Source: JBBDIX01 sp040880235
GTDB lineage: Bacteria > Actinomycetota > Nitriliruptoria > Nitriliruptorales > Nitriliruptoraceae
Reading direction: 5' to 3'
Assembly: GCA_040880235.1 (NCBI GenBank)
Contig: JBBDIX010000073.1
Coordinates: 14,795-78,794, forward strand
Length of the DNA: 64,000 nucleotides
The translations under genes were made by a program, and so were the position numbers. Below are positions 26,945-36,668 of this stretch, in pieces. Within the stretch, counting starts at the first letter, position 1, and the number at the start of each line of letters is the position of its first letter. The notes under the pieces are model-generated. The model was not told where the DNA came from and searched no databases. It saw only the letters and a list, made by a program, of their open reading frames with translations.

Positions 26945-27445
26945 GTGACGCAGATCGCCGTGCCCGACACCTGGACGCCCGGTCCGACGACGGGGACTGT
27001 GCGTCCCGGTCCCGGATGTGCCACGTGTGACCGCTTCGAGGTGATCTCCCCGCGCCCACGCGCAGAGATCACCTCGCCCGACGCGGCCGCCCGAGTGCTC
27101 GTCCCGGCGTTCGACGGTGCGGACCGCGAGCGATGCGTCGCGGCGCTGCTCGACACGAAGCATCGCCTGCGTGCGATGGTCACGGTCAGTGTCGGGTCGA
27201 TCGACCACACCTTCATGGCGCCACGGGAAGTGCTGCGAGACGCCCTGCTGGCCAATGCCGCGGCCGTCGTGCTCGCCCACAACCACCCGTCGGGCGACCC
27301 GTCTCCGTCCCGTGACGACGAGGCCGTCACCCGCAGGCTGATGCGGGCGGGCGAACTGGTCGGGGTGGAGGTGCTCGATCACCTGGTGATCGGGGCCGAC
27401 CGTTGGGTGAGTCTGGCGCGACGAGGGGTGGCCACGGACAACTGA
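26945..27445 (+). CDS. Short RadC-like JAB-domain protein
   Basis: A 166-residue protein with the MPN/JAB metalloprotease fold of RadC: KHRLRAMVTVSVGSIDHTF, then the zinc-binding HNHPSGDPSPSRDD and HLVIGADRWVSLAR. It lacks the helix-hairpin-helix N-terminal domain of full-length RadC (about 225 residues); in its place are about 50 residues with a CATCD motif. GGAGGAG lies six bases before GTG 26945, which decides the start. Role in DNA repair is doubtful for this family; isolated RadC domains often occur in mobile or defence loci, though the context here is housekeeping. Confidence 0.8.
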   Translation: MTQIAVPDTWTPGPTTGTVRPGPGCATCDRFEVISPRPRAEITSPDAAARVLVPAFDGADRERCVAALLDTKHRLRAMVTVSVGSIDHTFMAPREVLRDALLANAAAVVLAHNHPSGDPSPSRDDEAVTRRLMRAGELVGVEVLDHLVIGADRWVSLARRGVATDN

Positions 27446-27466
27446 TGATCGTGGCTGGCCACCTCC

Positions 27467-30319
27467 TCACTCGAGGTGCGGGTGGTGGCCCGTCGCCTGC
27501 AGGTGGAGCGCGTCGACCAGGGTGCGGGCCCCACGGAGGCTCGCGCTGCGGTCGTCGAGTTCGATCGTCAGCTCCCAACGTGTGCCGGCGTCGACGTGGA
27601 CCAGGCTCAGCACGTCGCGCGGGACGCTCGAGCGCCGCACCGACGTGCGGGCCAGTCGGGGTTCGGGGTCGTCGGAGCGATGGATCTGCAGGGTCCAGCT
27701 GGCCGTGTCGAGGATGTCCATCACCGTGTCCGCGAGTGTCGTCAGCAGTTCCTCCGTCTCCGTCGCGTCGGCAACCACCTGCGTGGTCCAGCGGTCGAGG
27801 GCGGCCACCCGGGGGATGCCGTCCGTGGGGTGTCGTTCGTGGCGGCGACGATCGTGTGCGGGACGTCGTACCGGGACCGTGGTGCTGTCGGTGGTGGGGT
27901 CGGCGTCGCCGGCGACCACGACCGTCTCGCCGCGCATGATGGCCCGGTGTTCGGCCGCGTCTGCCCGTGCGACCACCATCCTGCGACTGGTGTCCGCGTC
28001 GTTCACCGCGACGACGCCGCAGTGGAGTCGCGGCTGGGGAACGGGCCCGGTGAGCAGGCGTTGCTGGGCACGCTCCAGTCGGGCGGCGACCTCGTCGGGC
28101 GGCAGGGTGGCCACCACGCAGAACTCGTCACTGGAGATTCGTGCGACCAGGGCGTCCGGGAACCCGGGGATCTCCGCGGACAGGGCGGCGCCGGTCCGGA
28201 TGAGCACCTCGTCGCCGGTCTGGTGGCCGAACTCGTCGTTGATGGCGTGCAGTGCCTCGACATCGACGAGTGCGACCGCGAGTCCGACCCGGGTCGCGGG
28301 ATTGTCGAGCAGCACGTCCAGGTGCCACTCGAGGGCGCGGCGGTTGGGCAGCCCGGTCAGCTGGTCCTCGCTGGCCAGACGACTGATCCGTGTCAGGTCC
28401 TCGGCGTGCCGGATGGCCACGGCGAGAAACCCCGCGACGGTGCTCAGCGGTGGACCGTCGGCAAACGTGAACGACGGGGCGCCGAGTGCCGTCGCCGCCT
28501 GTAGGCATCCCCAGACCTCCCCGTCGACCACGATGGGGACGTAGGCGGCGGATCCGCGCTGGCGCTGTCGCAGGTGTGCCTGCTCGACGGGGTCGCCAGC
28601 GGGATCCCCCAAAGTCTCCACGTGGAACGTGCGCTGCAGGACCCTTGACAGGCCGGCGGGCAGGTCCGCCACGGTGTAGACCTCGTTCGCGGGCTGGCGG
28701 TACTCGCCCGGTCGCAGATCGCCCAGGTTGACGAGGACGCGGGCGATGGGTGGATCGTCCGGGGTCCCACCGTGCTCGAATCGTCCGAGGGACAGGGACG
28801 ACGCCCCGATGAACTTGCGGGCCTCGTCGGCGGCCACCTCGAGGATGTCCTCGAGGCTCCCGGACACGCCGATCGCGCGGATCAGGCCGGCCAGGGCGCG
28901 CAGTTGCTCTTCCGGGCTACCGCTGGAGGTCCTTCCCCGGCTCAGCACGAACGCGGTCGCCTGCGGGTCGGAGACCGACGGCGTCGCCCACCAGTCCGCC
29001 ACGCGTGCACGCAGTTCGGCGTCCACGGCCGGATCCGGGTGTGCGGCGAGCAGTGCGGGATCAGGTTGCAGAGCTCCTCGCGCCCTCTGTACCGACAACG
29101 CCCAGGCGGTGCGGGCGATGGCCCCGGCGGTCGTGTCGCGGGAGATGATGGGCGTCACGGCGAGCGCACCGAGCAGTTCGCCGACCTCGACGTCCACATG
29201 TGTGACGTCGATGTCGGCGCCGTTGAGCAGCGCCTCGACGTCCGGGATGGTCGCGAGCAGGGCGGCGGCATCGGTGCGCAGCCGGTGGGCGCCGATCGCG
29301 GAGGCGATGACGACGGCGACCGCGGCCGCGTCCGCGCGCACCACGGCCGTGGCCGGGTCCGCAGCGATCAGGAACCTCGACAGGCCGATGCCGACCTCGA
29401 GTGCGTCCTGCGACAGGCCCTGGCTGCGGATGACGGGCAGCATCGTCTCGTCGGCGAACCGTGCCGAACGCAGGTCGAGGTCCTCGCCGCGGGCCGGTCG
29501 GCCGAACAGGTAGCCCTGGCCGAGCTGACATCCCCAGCTGCGCAGGATCCGTGCCTGTTCGATGGTCTCGATGCCCTCACCGACGAGTTCGAGTCCGAGT
29601 GAGCGCGCCATGCCGATGGTCGCCTGCACGATCAGCCCGCGCCCGCGCACGGTGCGGTCCTCCTGCAGTGCGGACACGAACGACCGATCCAGCTTCACGA
29701 TCCGTGCCGGGGTGTTGGCGAGCAGGTCGAGGGAGCCGAACCCGGTCCCGAAGTCATCGAGCGACATGACGACCCCGGCGGACGTCAGGGAGTACATCGT
29801 CTCCTGGGAGACCGCGTTGTGGTCCAGCGCTGCGGTCTCCGTGATCTCGATGACCAGCGCTCCGTTGGGCAGACCGTTGGCGGCGAGGATGGCGAGCACC
29901 CGGGACGTGTACTCGGGGTCCTGGAACTCGGTGGGGGAGGCGTTGACGTGCACGAGCAGGTCGGGCACCGCGACACGCCACACGGACAGCCATGCGCACG
30001 TCTCCTCGAGCACATAGGTCCCGAGCACGCCGATCAGGCCGGAGTCCTCTGCGACGGCGACGAGCCGGGGAGCGCCCGCCAGTTCGTCCGCTGGCGGGGG
30101 TTCGAGGCGGACCAGTGCCTCCACGGCGACGACACGGCCGTCGTCGAGATCCACGATGGGTTGAAAGGCCACGTGGACGGCGCCATCGGTCAGTGCCTGG
30201 CCCAGCACGTCGGCCGGAGATCCGCCTGTGGTCGCGGTCGTTTCACGCCACCGGCGGACTGCCTCGAGGCTCGCCCCGCGGTCCACCTGCGGAGGCTGCG
30301 TCCGCGGTTGCTCGGTCAC
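27467..30319 (-). CDS. EAL-GAF-(degenerate GGDEF) cyclic-di-GMP signalling protein
   Basis: A 950-residue soluble protein. The N-terminal EAL phosphodiesterase domain (about 35-270) keeps the key residues: EAL at 67-69, Asn in VHVNASP, EITET, DDFGTGFGSLD, Lys in IVKLDRSF and GEGIET. A middle region (about 270-440) resembles a sensor, then a GAF domain (about 445-600) and a GGDEF domain whose signature is SSDEF (729-733), so cyclase activity is unlikely although it could bind nucleotide. A C-terminal segment of about 120 residues looks like a second partial sensor. GTG 30319 has GGGAGG eight bases upstream. EAL before GGDEF is the reverse of the common order. It diverges from mreB. Confidence 0.88.
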   Translation of the reverse strand: MTEQPRTQPPQVDRGASLEAVRRWRETTATTGGSPADVLGQALTDGAVHVAFQPIVDLDDGRVVAVEALVRLEPPPADELAGAPRLVAVAEDSGLIGVLGTYVLEETCAWLSVWRVAVPDLLVHVNASPTEFQDPEYTSRVLAILAANGLPNGALVIEITETAALDHNAVSQETMYSLTSAGVVMSLDDFGTGFGSLDLLANTPARIVKLDRSFVSALQEDRTVRGRGLIVQATIGMARSLGLELVGEGIETIEQARILRSWGCQLGQGYLFGRPARGEDLDLRSARFADETMLPVIRSQGLSQDALEVGIGLSRFLIAADPATAVVRADAAAVAVVIASAIGAHRLRTDAAALLATIPDVEALLNGADIDVTHVDVEVGELLGALAVTPIISRDTTAGAIARTAWALSVQRARGALQPDPALLAAHPDPAVDAELRARVADWWATPSVSDPQATAFVLSRGRTSSGSPEEQLRALAGLIRAIGVSGSLEDILEVAADEARKFIGASSLSLGRFEHGGTPDDPPIARVLVNLGDLRPGEYRQPANEVYTVADLPAGLSRVLQRTFHVETLGDPAGDPVEQAHLRQRQRGSAAYVPIVVDGEVWGCLQAATALGAPSFTFADGPPLSTVAGFLAVAIRHAEDLTRISRLASEDQLTGLPNRRALEWHLDVLLDNPATRVGLAVALVDVEALHAINDEFGHQTGDEVLIRTGAALSAEIPGFPDALVARISSDEFCVVATLPPDEVAARLERAQQRLLTGPVPQPRLHCGVVAVNDADTSRRMVVARADAAEHRAIMRGETVVVAGDADPTTDSTTVPVRRPAHDRRRHERHPTDGIPRVAALDRWTTQVVADATETEELLTTLADTVMDILDTASWTLQIHRSDDPEPRLARTSVRRSSVPRDVLSLVHVDAGTRWELTIELDDRSASLRGARTLVDALHLQATGHHPHLE

Positions 30320-30513
30320 GCAGGTGACCTCCCTGGTCCGGCCCGGGCGGTCCACCGACGCTCATCGAGACGCAGGCCAGGACCGCTCATCCCACGGTCG
30401 GCCCCCGTCGGCCGAAGAGGGGGACTCTACAGGTTCGAATGGCCGACCGGAGTGGCTCCTCGCGTTCCTCGGCGGTGTTAGTCTCGACCGCAACACGACG
30501 ATTCAGGCCTGGC

Positions 30514-31554
30514 GTGGCGAGCTTCACCTCCACCTTCCAGTTCCTCGGCCGAGACATGGCCGTGGACCTCGGCACCGCGAACACCCTCGTCTACGTGCGA
30601 GGCCGCGGCATCGTGCTCAATGAGCCGTCCGTGGTCGCCATCAACACGCGCAACGGCGCGATCCTCGCCGTCGGCTCCGAGGCGAAGCGGATGATCGGCC
30701 GCACTCCGGCCCACATCATCGCGGTGCGTCCCCTGAAGGACGGTGTGATCGCCGACTTCGACGTCACGGAGAAGATGCTCCGCTACTTCATCCAACAGGT
30801 GCACAAGCGGCGCTTCCTCGCCAAGCCACGTGTGGTCGTGTGTGTCCCGTCGGGGATCACCGGGGTCGAACAGCGTGCCGTCGAGGAGGCCTCCGTGCAG
30901 GCGGGTGCGCGTGCGGCCTACATCATCGAGGAGCCGATGGCGGCGGCCATCGGTGCAGGACTGCCGATCCACGAGCCCGCAGGCAACATGGTCGTCGACA
31001 TCGGCGGGGGGACGACCGAGGTCGCGGTGATCTCGCTCGGGGGGATCGTGACGTCGCAGTCGATCCGCATCGGCGGAGACGAACTCGACGAGGCGATCAT
31101 CTCCTACATCAAGAAGGAGTACTCGCTCATGCTCGGCGAACGCACCGCCGAGGAGATCAAGATGGCGGTGGGCAGCGCGTTCCCGCTTCCCGACGAGCCC
31201 CACGCGGAGATCCGTGGACGCGACCTGGTGTCCGGACTGCCCAAGACGATCATCCTGTCGGCGGACGAGGTCCGCAAGGCGATGGAGGAACCGGTCAACG
31301 CCATCATCGACGCGGTCAAGAACACCCTGGACAAGACCCCGCCGGAACTCGCTGCGGACATCATGGACAAGGGCATCGTCCTCACCGGCGGTGGGGGTCT
31401 GCTCAAGGGGCTCGACGAACGGCTGAAGCACGAGACCGGCATCCCGATCCACGTGGCGGAGAACCCGCTGTCGTCGGTCGCGATCGGATCCGGGAAGTGT
31501 CTGGAGGAGTTCGAGGCCCTCAAGAAGCTGTTGATCTCGTCTTCCCGCCACTGA
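30514..31554 (+). CDS. mreB: Rod shape-determining protein MreB
   Basis: A 346-residue actin-like ATPase that forms filaments under the membrane and guides side-wall synthesis. It begins FLGRDMAVDLGTANTLVYVR (phosphate-1 motif) and has DIGGGTTEVAVISLGG (phosphate 2), IRIGGDELDEAII and GIVLTGGGGLLKGLDERL (adenosine motif). The open frame starts at 30439 but family alignment supports GTG 30514. First gene of the mreBCD-mrdA-rodA cluster. Confidence 0.95.
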   Translation: MASFTSTFQFLGRDMAVDLGTANTLVYVRGRGIVLNEPSVVAINTRNGAILAVGSEAKRMIGRTPAHIIAVRPLKDGVIADFDVTEKMLRYFIQQVHKRRFLAKPRVVVCVPSGITGVEQRAVEEASVQAGARAAYIIEEPMAAAIGAGLPIHEPAGNMVVDIGGGTTEVAVISLGGIVTSQSIRIGGDELDEAIISYIKKEYSLMLGERTAEEIKMAVGSAFPLPDEPHAEIRGRDLVSGLPKTIILSADEVRKAMEEPVNAIIDAVKNTLDKTPPELAADIMDKGIVLTGGGGLLKGLDERLKHETGIPIHVAENPLSSVAIGSGKCLEEFEALKKLLISSSRH

Positions 31555-31600
31555 CCGACCGCGCATCGAGGCGCTGTGGGCGACACGGAGGCCTGCGCTC

Positions 31601-32638
31601 GTGTATCAGCGGCGACGCTCACGCATCGTGCTCGCCGCCCTCGTGCTGGTCGCGCTCGTGCTCGTGACCATCGACGTGCGATCCGGTGAGGGCGGCCTCC
31701 TCAACGGAGCTCGTGGCCTGGCGACCCAGGTGTTCCAGCCGGTGCAGGACGGCGCGACCATGCTCCTGCGCCCGGTTGGCAACGCGTTCACCGGGGCCGG
31801 CGACCTCTTCACGCTCCGGTCGGACAACGAGCGTCTGCGCGACGAGGTCGAACGGCTGCGCGAGCGCCGGCGCACGCTCACGGACCTCGAACGGGAGAAC
31901 GACGAGCTTCGCGACCTGCTCGCGATGCGTGCACAGGGAAGCCACGAGACGGTCCCCGCCCGGGTGGTGTCGCTGTCTCCGTCGAGCTTCGAGTGGACCG
32001 TGACCATCGACGTCGGCCGCCGCGAGGGTGTCGCACGCGACATGCCGGTGATCAACGGGGACGGACTCGTCGGACGGGTCGTGCAGGTGACGAACACGTC
32101 GTCGCGCGTGCTGCTCGCGATCGACCCGAGCTTCTTCGCCGCCGCACGCAGCTCGCGCACCGGGCAGATCGGCACGATCGAGGGCCGCGGCAGTGACCCG
32201 ATGGTGCTGCGGCCACTCAACCCGGCGGCGGATGTCGCCGTGGGCGACGAGGTCGTCACCTCGAGCTATCAGGGCGGGGTGTTCCCCGGGGGGATTCCGG
32301 TCGGGCTGGTGGGCGACGTCGGTGAGCCGTCGGCTCGCCTCGTGCGTGAACTGACGGTCCGGCCCTTCGTGGACTTCACCCGGCTGCACCACGTGCTGGT
32401 GATCCTCAGCAGTCCGGTCCAGCCCGTGCCGCCGCTCGAGGGAACCCCCGGCGTCGACTTCGATGCGCCGTCGGGTCCGCGGTTCCTCGAACGCGACGAC
32501 ACCGATGCGACCGGCGACCTGATCGACGGGATCTTCGGGCCCGGGGCATCCGCGCGGGCGCAGGACACCGGTGATGCCGCCGACGACCCCGACGACGCAG
32601 ATGGCGCACCCGGGGACGACGGGGAGGGCGGCGGGTGA
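31601..32638 (+). CDS. mreC: Rod shape-determining protein MreC
   Basis: A 345-residue protein with one N-terminal membrane helix (IVLAALVLVALVLVTIDV), a coiled coil (about 72-108: LRDEVERLRERRRTLTDLER), and the extracytoplasmic beta domain (PARVVSLSPSSFEWTVTIDV; GVFPGGIPVGLVGDV). An acidic, disordered tail follows. It links MreB to PBP2. CGGAGG precedes the GTG start; its stop overlaps the mreD start (GTGA). Confidence 0.93.
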   Translation: MYQRRRSRIVLAALVLVALVLVTIDVRSGEGGLLNGARGLATQVFQPVQDGATMLLRPVGNAFTGAGDLFTLRSDNERLRDEVERLRERRRTLTDLERENDELRDLLAMRAQGSHETVPARVVSLSPSSFEWTVTIDVGRREGVARDMPVINGDGLVGRVVQVTNTSSRVLLAIDPSFFAAARSSRTGQIGTIEGRGSDPMVLRPLNPAADVAVGDEVVTSSYQGGVFPGGIPVGLVGDVGEPSARLVRELTVRPFVDFTRLHHVLVILSSPVQPVPPLEGTPGVDFDAPSGPRFLERDDTDATGDLIDGIFGPGASARAQDTGDAADDPDDADGAPGDDGEGGG

Positions 32639-33156
32639 TCGTGCGCACGCTCACGGTCGGCCTGCTGGTCGTGGCGGCCGCCATCATCCAGACGGCCGTG
32701 TTCCCGCTGCTGCCGACGGGATGGTTCCGGCCGGACGTGCTGCTGCTGCTCGTCGTCGCCGCAGCGCTTGCCGACGGGCCGCTGGTCGGCCTGCGCGTCG
32801 GGTTCGCCGCGGGGCTGGTCTCCGATCTGCTGACGGTGCTCAGCCCGGTCGGTGTGGGCACTCTGGTGCTCACCGCCATCGGGTTCGCGACCGGTGCGGT
32901 GCGTCCGTACCTGGCGCCGTCGTCGCTGTCTGCTCCGCTGCTGGTCGCACTGGTCACCGGAGTGGTCGGGACCGCCGCGCACGGGACGCTCGTGCTGCTG
33001 CTCGGTGACGAGCGGCTGCCGTCGGCCCTGCTCGTGCAGGCCGCGATCGGCGTGGGCATCTTCAACGTCGCGCTGGCTCCCCTGGTGCTGGGTGCCGTCG
33101 CGCGGGTGCTCAGAGGACTGCCGCAGGCATCCTCGGCACCGTTTGAACAGGCGTGA
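32635..33156 (+). CDS. mreD: Rod shape-determining protein MreD
   Basis: A 173-residue integral membrane protein with five to six helices, typical length for MreD. It includes the segment LPTGWFRPDVLLLLVVAAAL and a later GVVGTAAHGTLVLLLG. The call rests on size, topology and position between mreC and mrdA; sequence identity in this family is always low. Confidence 0.85.
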   Translation: MIVRTLTVGLLVVAAAIIQTAVFPLLPTGWFRPDVLLLLVVAAALADGPLVGLRVGFAAGLVSDLLTVLSPVGVGTLVLTAIGFATGAVRPYLAPSSLSAPLLVALVTGVVGTAAHGTLVLLLGDERLPSALLVQAAIGVGIFNVALAPLVLGAVARVLRGLPQASSAPFEQA

Positions 33157-33227
33157 TCGACTGCGCCGGAACGGTCCCCGGCCGCTGGTAGTGTCGCCGG
33201 ACGCCACGTCAGATCCGTCGAGCCCCG

Positions 33228-35294
33228 ATGTCAACGTCCGAGACGTCCTCCGTCCTGCGCCTGACGTTCCTGTCTGTCGTGGTGATCGCCCTGTTCCTCG
33301 CACTGCTCTCGCGGCTGTGGTTCCTGCAGGTGCTCGCGGGCGACCGGTACGTCGAACTCGCGGACACCAACCGCCTCCGTCAGGTCGTGACCGAGGCCCC
33401 ACGCGGCGACATCCTCGCGTCCGGCGGTGAGCAGCTCGTGCGCAACCGGCCAGCCCTTGCCGTCAGTGCGGACCGCCAGGCCCTGGTCGACGAGGATGGG
33501 GACCCCCTCGACGCCGAGGCAGAACGGGTCATCTCCCGACTCGCACTCCTGCTCGACCTCTCCGAGGACTCGGTCCTCGAACGCCTCACGTCGCGGCGGT
33601 ACAGCCCGTTCCGGCCGGTGCCGATCGCGGTGGACGTCACTCCGGAGATCGTCTTCAGCGTGCGTGAACACCAGGAGCTGTTCCCCGGGGTCATGACGGA
33701 GACGCTGCCGCTGCGTGACCATCCGTACGGAACGCTCGGGGCCCATGTCGTCGGCTACCTCAATCAGATCTCCGAGGCTGAGCTCGACGACGAACGCTTC
33801 GCGGACTACCGAGGCGGCGACCTCATCGGCCGCGCCGGGGTCGAGGCAGTCTACGAGTCGTGGCTCCGGGGAACCGAGGGAACCCGGCTGCTGGAGGTCA
33901 ACGCGCAGAACCGGGTGCTGGACGTCCTGCGGGAGACCGAGTCCACCCCCGGCAACGACCTGGTCCTCAGCATCGACCTGGAACTGCAGGCCGCCGTCGA
34001 GCACCTGCTCGAGGCCGGCATGGTCGCGAGCCGCGACATCGTGCGCACCGACGGGCGCAACCTCCCGTCGACTGCGGGGTCCGCGATCGTCATGGACGTC
34101 GACGGCGCCGTGCTCGCACTGGCGTCCAACCCGACCTACGACCCCCGGAAGTTCGTCGGAGGCCTGTCACAGGACTACGCCGACTACCTCTACAACACCC
34201 CGGAGGTTCCCCAGCCCGCCGTCAACCGGGCGATCCAGGGGCGCTACCCCCCGGGGTCGGTGTTCAAGACCGTCAGCGGCGCGGCCGGGGTGGAGTCGGG
34301 TCAGGTCGGGCCGTCGACGCTCCTGCCGTGCCCCTCGAGCTACACCATCGGCGGCAACACGTTTCGCAACTGGAATGCGTCGGCTGAACCGGCCATGCCC
34401 CTGTCACGGGCCCTGATGCGTTCCTGTGACACGTACTTCTACGACATCGCCTACCGCCAGTGGCAGACCGAGCAGCGCCAGATCGCCGCCAACGACGCGT
34501 CGTCCGCCACCGGGCCCGGCACGACGACCGCCGGCGCGGTCACGGAGGTGCTCGCAGAGGTCGCCCATCGCTTTGGCTTCGGCCGGCGGCTCGGCATCGA
34601 CCTGCCCTCCGAGGCGACGGGCTACATCCCGAACCGTGCCAGCAAGGAGCAGCGGTGGCTCGACCGCCGGGACCGGTGGTGCGACCAGGCGGAGCAGTCC
34701 GAGCCGGGCTCGTACGTGCAGCTCGTGCTCGAGGACAACTGCCTGTACGGCGGGGTCTGGCGCGGTGGTGATGCCGTGAACACGTCGATCGGGCAGGGAG
34801 AGATCGAGACCACCCCGCTGCAGGTCGCCACGTCGTACCTCGCGGTCGCGAACGGGGGAGAGCTGCTCCGACCGCGGGTCGCCTCGCGGATCGTCTCCCC
34901 GACGGGGGAGATCCTCGAGGAGTTCGGTCGCGAGGTCATCGGGACGCTCGACCTCGATGCGGCGACCCTCGGTGCGCTGCAGCAGGGCCTGCGGTCGGTC
35001 GTGATGGAACCCGGGGGCACCGCCCGCGGCGCGTTCGCCGGGTTCCCGCTCGACCAGATCCCCGTGGCCGGCAAGACGGGGACCGCCGAACAGAAGCCGA
35101 AGGTCCCGTACGCCTGGTTCGTCGCGTACGCACCGGCAGACGATCCCCAGTACGTGGTGGTCGTCAGCGTCGAGGAGGGCGGCGGCGGCTCGCAGACCGC
35201 GGCGCCGATCGTGCGCAACATCCTCGAGGTGATCTTCGACGTGGTGCCCGCGCCCCTCGTCGAGTTCGAGGCCGGCCCCGAGATCCTCGACTGA
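33228..35294 (+). CDS. mrdA: Penicillin-binding protein 2 (elongasome transpeptidase)
   Basis: A 688-residue class B PBP with one N-terminal membrane helix (about 12-35). The pedestal domain includes YGTLGAHVVGYLNQI and GRAGVEAVYESWLRG. The transpeptidase domain has the active serine at 344 (SVFK in YPPGSVFKTVSG), the second motif SCD (SCDTYFYD) and KTGT at about 616. Between the second and third motifs lies a segment with two cysteines (DRWCDQAEQSEPG; VLEDNCLYGG) that may form a disulfide. With RodA it makes lateral peptidoglycan. Confidence 0.95.
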   Translation: MSTSETSSVLRLTFLSVVVIALFLALLSRLWFLQVLAGDRYVELADTNRLRQVVTEAPRGDILASGGEQLVRNRPALAVSADRQALVDEDGDPLDAEAERVISRLALLLDLSEDSVLERLTSRRYSPFRPVPIAVDVTPEIVFSVREHQELFPGVMTETLPLRDHPYGTLGAHVVGYLNQISEAELDDERFADYRGGDLIGRAGVEAVYESWLRGTEGTRLLEVNAQNRVLDVLRETESTPGNDLVLSIDLELQAAVEHLLEAGMVASRDIVRTDGRNLPSTAGSAIVMDVDGAVLALASNPTYDPRKFVGGLSQDYADYLYNTPEVPQPAVNRAIQGRYPPGSVFKTVSGAAGVESGQVGPSTLLPCPSSYTIGGNTFRNWNASAEPAMPLSRALMRSCDTYFYDIAYRQWQTEQRQIAANDASSATGPGTTTAGAVTEVLAEVAHRFGFGRRLGIDLPSEATGYIPNRASKEQRWLDRRDRWCDQAEQSEPGSYVQLVLEDNCLYGGVWRGGDAVNTSIGQGEIETTPLQVATSYLAVANGGELLRPRVASRIVSPTGEILEEFGREVIGTLDLDAATLGALQQGLRSVVMEPGGTARGAFAGFPLDQIPVAGKTGTAEQKPKVPYAWFVAYAPADDPQYVVVVSVEEGGGGSQTAAPIVRNILEVIFDVVPAPLVEFEAGPEILD

Positions 35295-35318
35295 CCCCGA
35301 CCCGCAGCGAGGTACAGG

Positions 35319-36497
35319 ATGTCGAACAGGTACACCGGGGACCCCGATGCGCGTCGCCTGCGCGCGGAGCTGCAGTCGCGCTGGATGGACGCGTACGCGC
35401 CCACTCGGCACGTCGACACGATCCTGGTCGTCGCGGCGCTCGCGCTCGCGGGCATCGGGCTGGTCATGATCTTCAGTGCCAAGCTCCACCAGCTGACCCT
35501 GCAGGGACTGCCCAACACCCTGTACCTGAACCGACAGCTCGTGGCGCTGGCCATCGGTCTGGTCGTGATGGTCGTGGCCTCGATGGTCGACTACCGCCGG
35601 CTGCAGTCGTACGTCTTCGTGCTGTACGGGACGGTGATCGTGCTGCTGATCGCGGTGCTCACCCCGTTGGGTAACGCCGTCGGTGGTTCTCAGCGCTGGC
35701 TGGTGGTCGGGCCGGCCCAGCTGCAGCCGTCCGAACTCGCCAAGGTCGCGGTGCTCATCGCAATCGCCGCCCTGCTGAGCGAGGCGAAGGCGCAGCCGGG
35801 TCTCGGAGAGGTTGCGATCGGGCTGGTCATCGCGGTCGTGCCCACGGCCCTGGTGTTCGTCCAGCCGGACCTGGGCACCTCGATGGTGTTCGTGTTCCTG
35901 GCCGCCGGGATGTTCCTGGTCGGTGGCGTGCGCGTCCGCTACCTCGTGGCGCTCGTCATCGCCGGGATCGCGGGCTTCCTCGTCTCGCTGCAGACCGAAC
36001 TGATCCAGGACTACCAGGTGCGTCGCCTGACGGCGTTCCTCGACGCGAGCGACCCGGCACTGGCCCAGGGCGCGGCGTTCCACACCCGCCAGTCGCTGAT
36101 CGCGGTCGGGTCCGGTCAGCTGTCGGGCAAGGGCCTGTTCCAGGGCACCCAGACCGCCCTGGCGTACGTCCCGGAGAACCACACCGACTTCATCTTCACC
36201 GTCGTCGGTGAGGAGTTCGGGTTCGTCGGGACCAGTGCCGTGGTCGCCCTGTTCGCCGTGCTCGTGTGGCGGGCCCTCATGATCGCTGCGACCGCCAAGG
36301 ACCTGTTCGGTCGGCTGGTCGCGTCCGGGATCGCCTCGATCCTGACCTTCCAGGTGTTCGTCAACGTGGGCATGACCATCGGCCTGATGCCGGTCACGGG
36401 CCTGCCGTTGCCGTTCGTGAGCTACGGGGGAACGTCGCTCATCATGTGGTTCTCCCTCATCGGGGTCCTCCAGAGCATCCACATGCGACGCTTCTGA
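35319..36497 (+). CDS. rodA: Rod shape-determining protein RodA (SEDS glycosyltransferase)
   Basis: A 392-residue polytopic membrane protein of the SEDS family that polymerises lipid II with PBP2. SEDS signatures seen: QRWLVVGPAQLQPSELAKVA, PDLGTSMVFVFLAAGMF, YVPENHTDFIFTVVGEEFGF with the catalytic Asp, and GLPLPFVSYGGTSLIMWF. ATG start 24 bp after mrdA. Confidence 0.95.
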   Translation: MSNRYTGDPDARRLRAELQSRWMDAYAPTRHVDTILVVAALALAGIGLVMIFSAKLHQLTLQGLPNTLYLNRQLVALAIGLVVMVVASMVDYRRLQSYVFVLYGTVIVLLIAVLTPLGNAVGGSQRWLVVGPAQLQPSELAKVAVLIAIAALLSEAKAQPGLGEVAIGLVIAVVPTALVFVQPDLGTSMVFVFLAAGMFLVGGVRVRYLVALVIAGIAGFLVSLQTELIQDYQVRRLTAFLDASDPALAQGAAFHTRQSLIAVGSGQLSGKGLFQGTQTALAYVPENHTDFIFTVVGEEFGFVGTSAVVALFAVLVWRALMIAATAKDLFGRLVASGIASILTFQVFVNVGMTIGLMPVTGLPLPFVSYGGTSLIMWFSLIGVLQSIHMRRF

Positions 36498-36668
36498 CGC
36501 CTCGCTCCGTCACACCGCCGCACCGTCGGGTCAGGGCCTGGCCACTGCTACGCTCGGCGCGGTGCCGCGTCACGTGTCACGTGCACGTCGGACCCGGGGC
36601 GCAGTGACCCTGCGTCACCCCCGTGGGTCCCATCAGGACACGGCGCCACACCACGATCAGGAGGCCTC

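Noticed and set aside
33228..35294. Altered second motif (SCD instead of SxN) in the PBP2 protein as a sign of inactivity
   Set aside because: SxD is common in PBP2 proteins of the elongasome, so it is normal.
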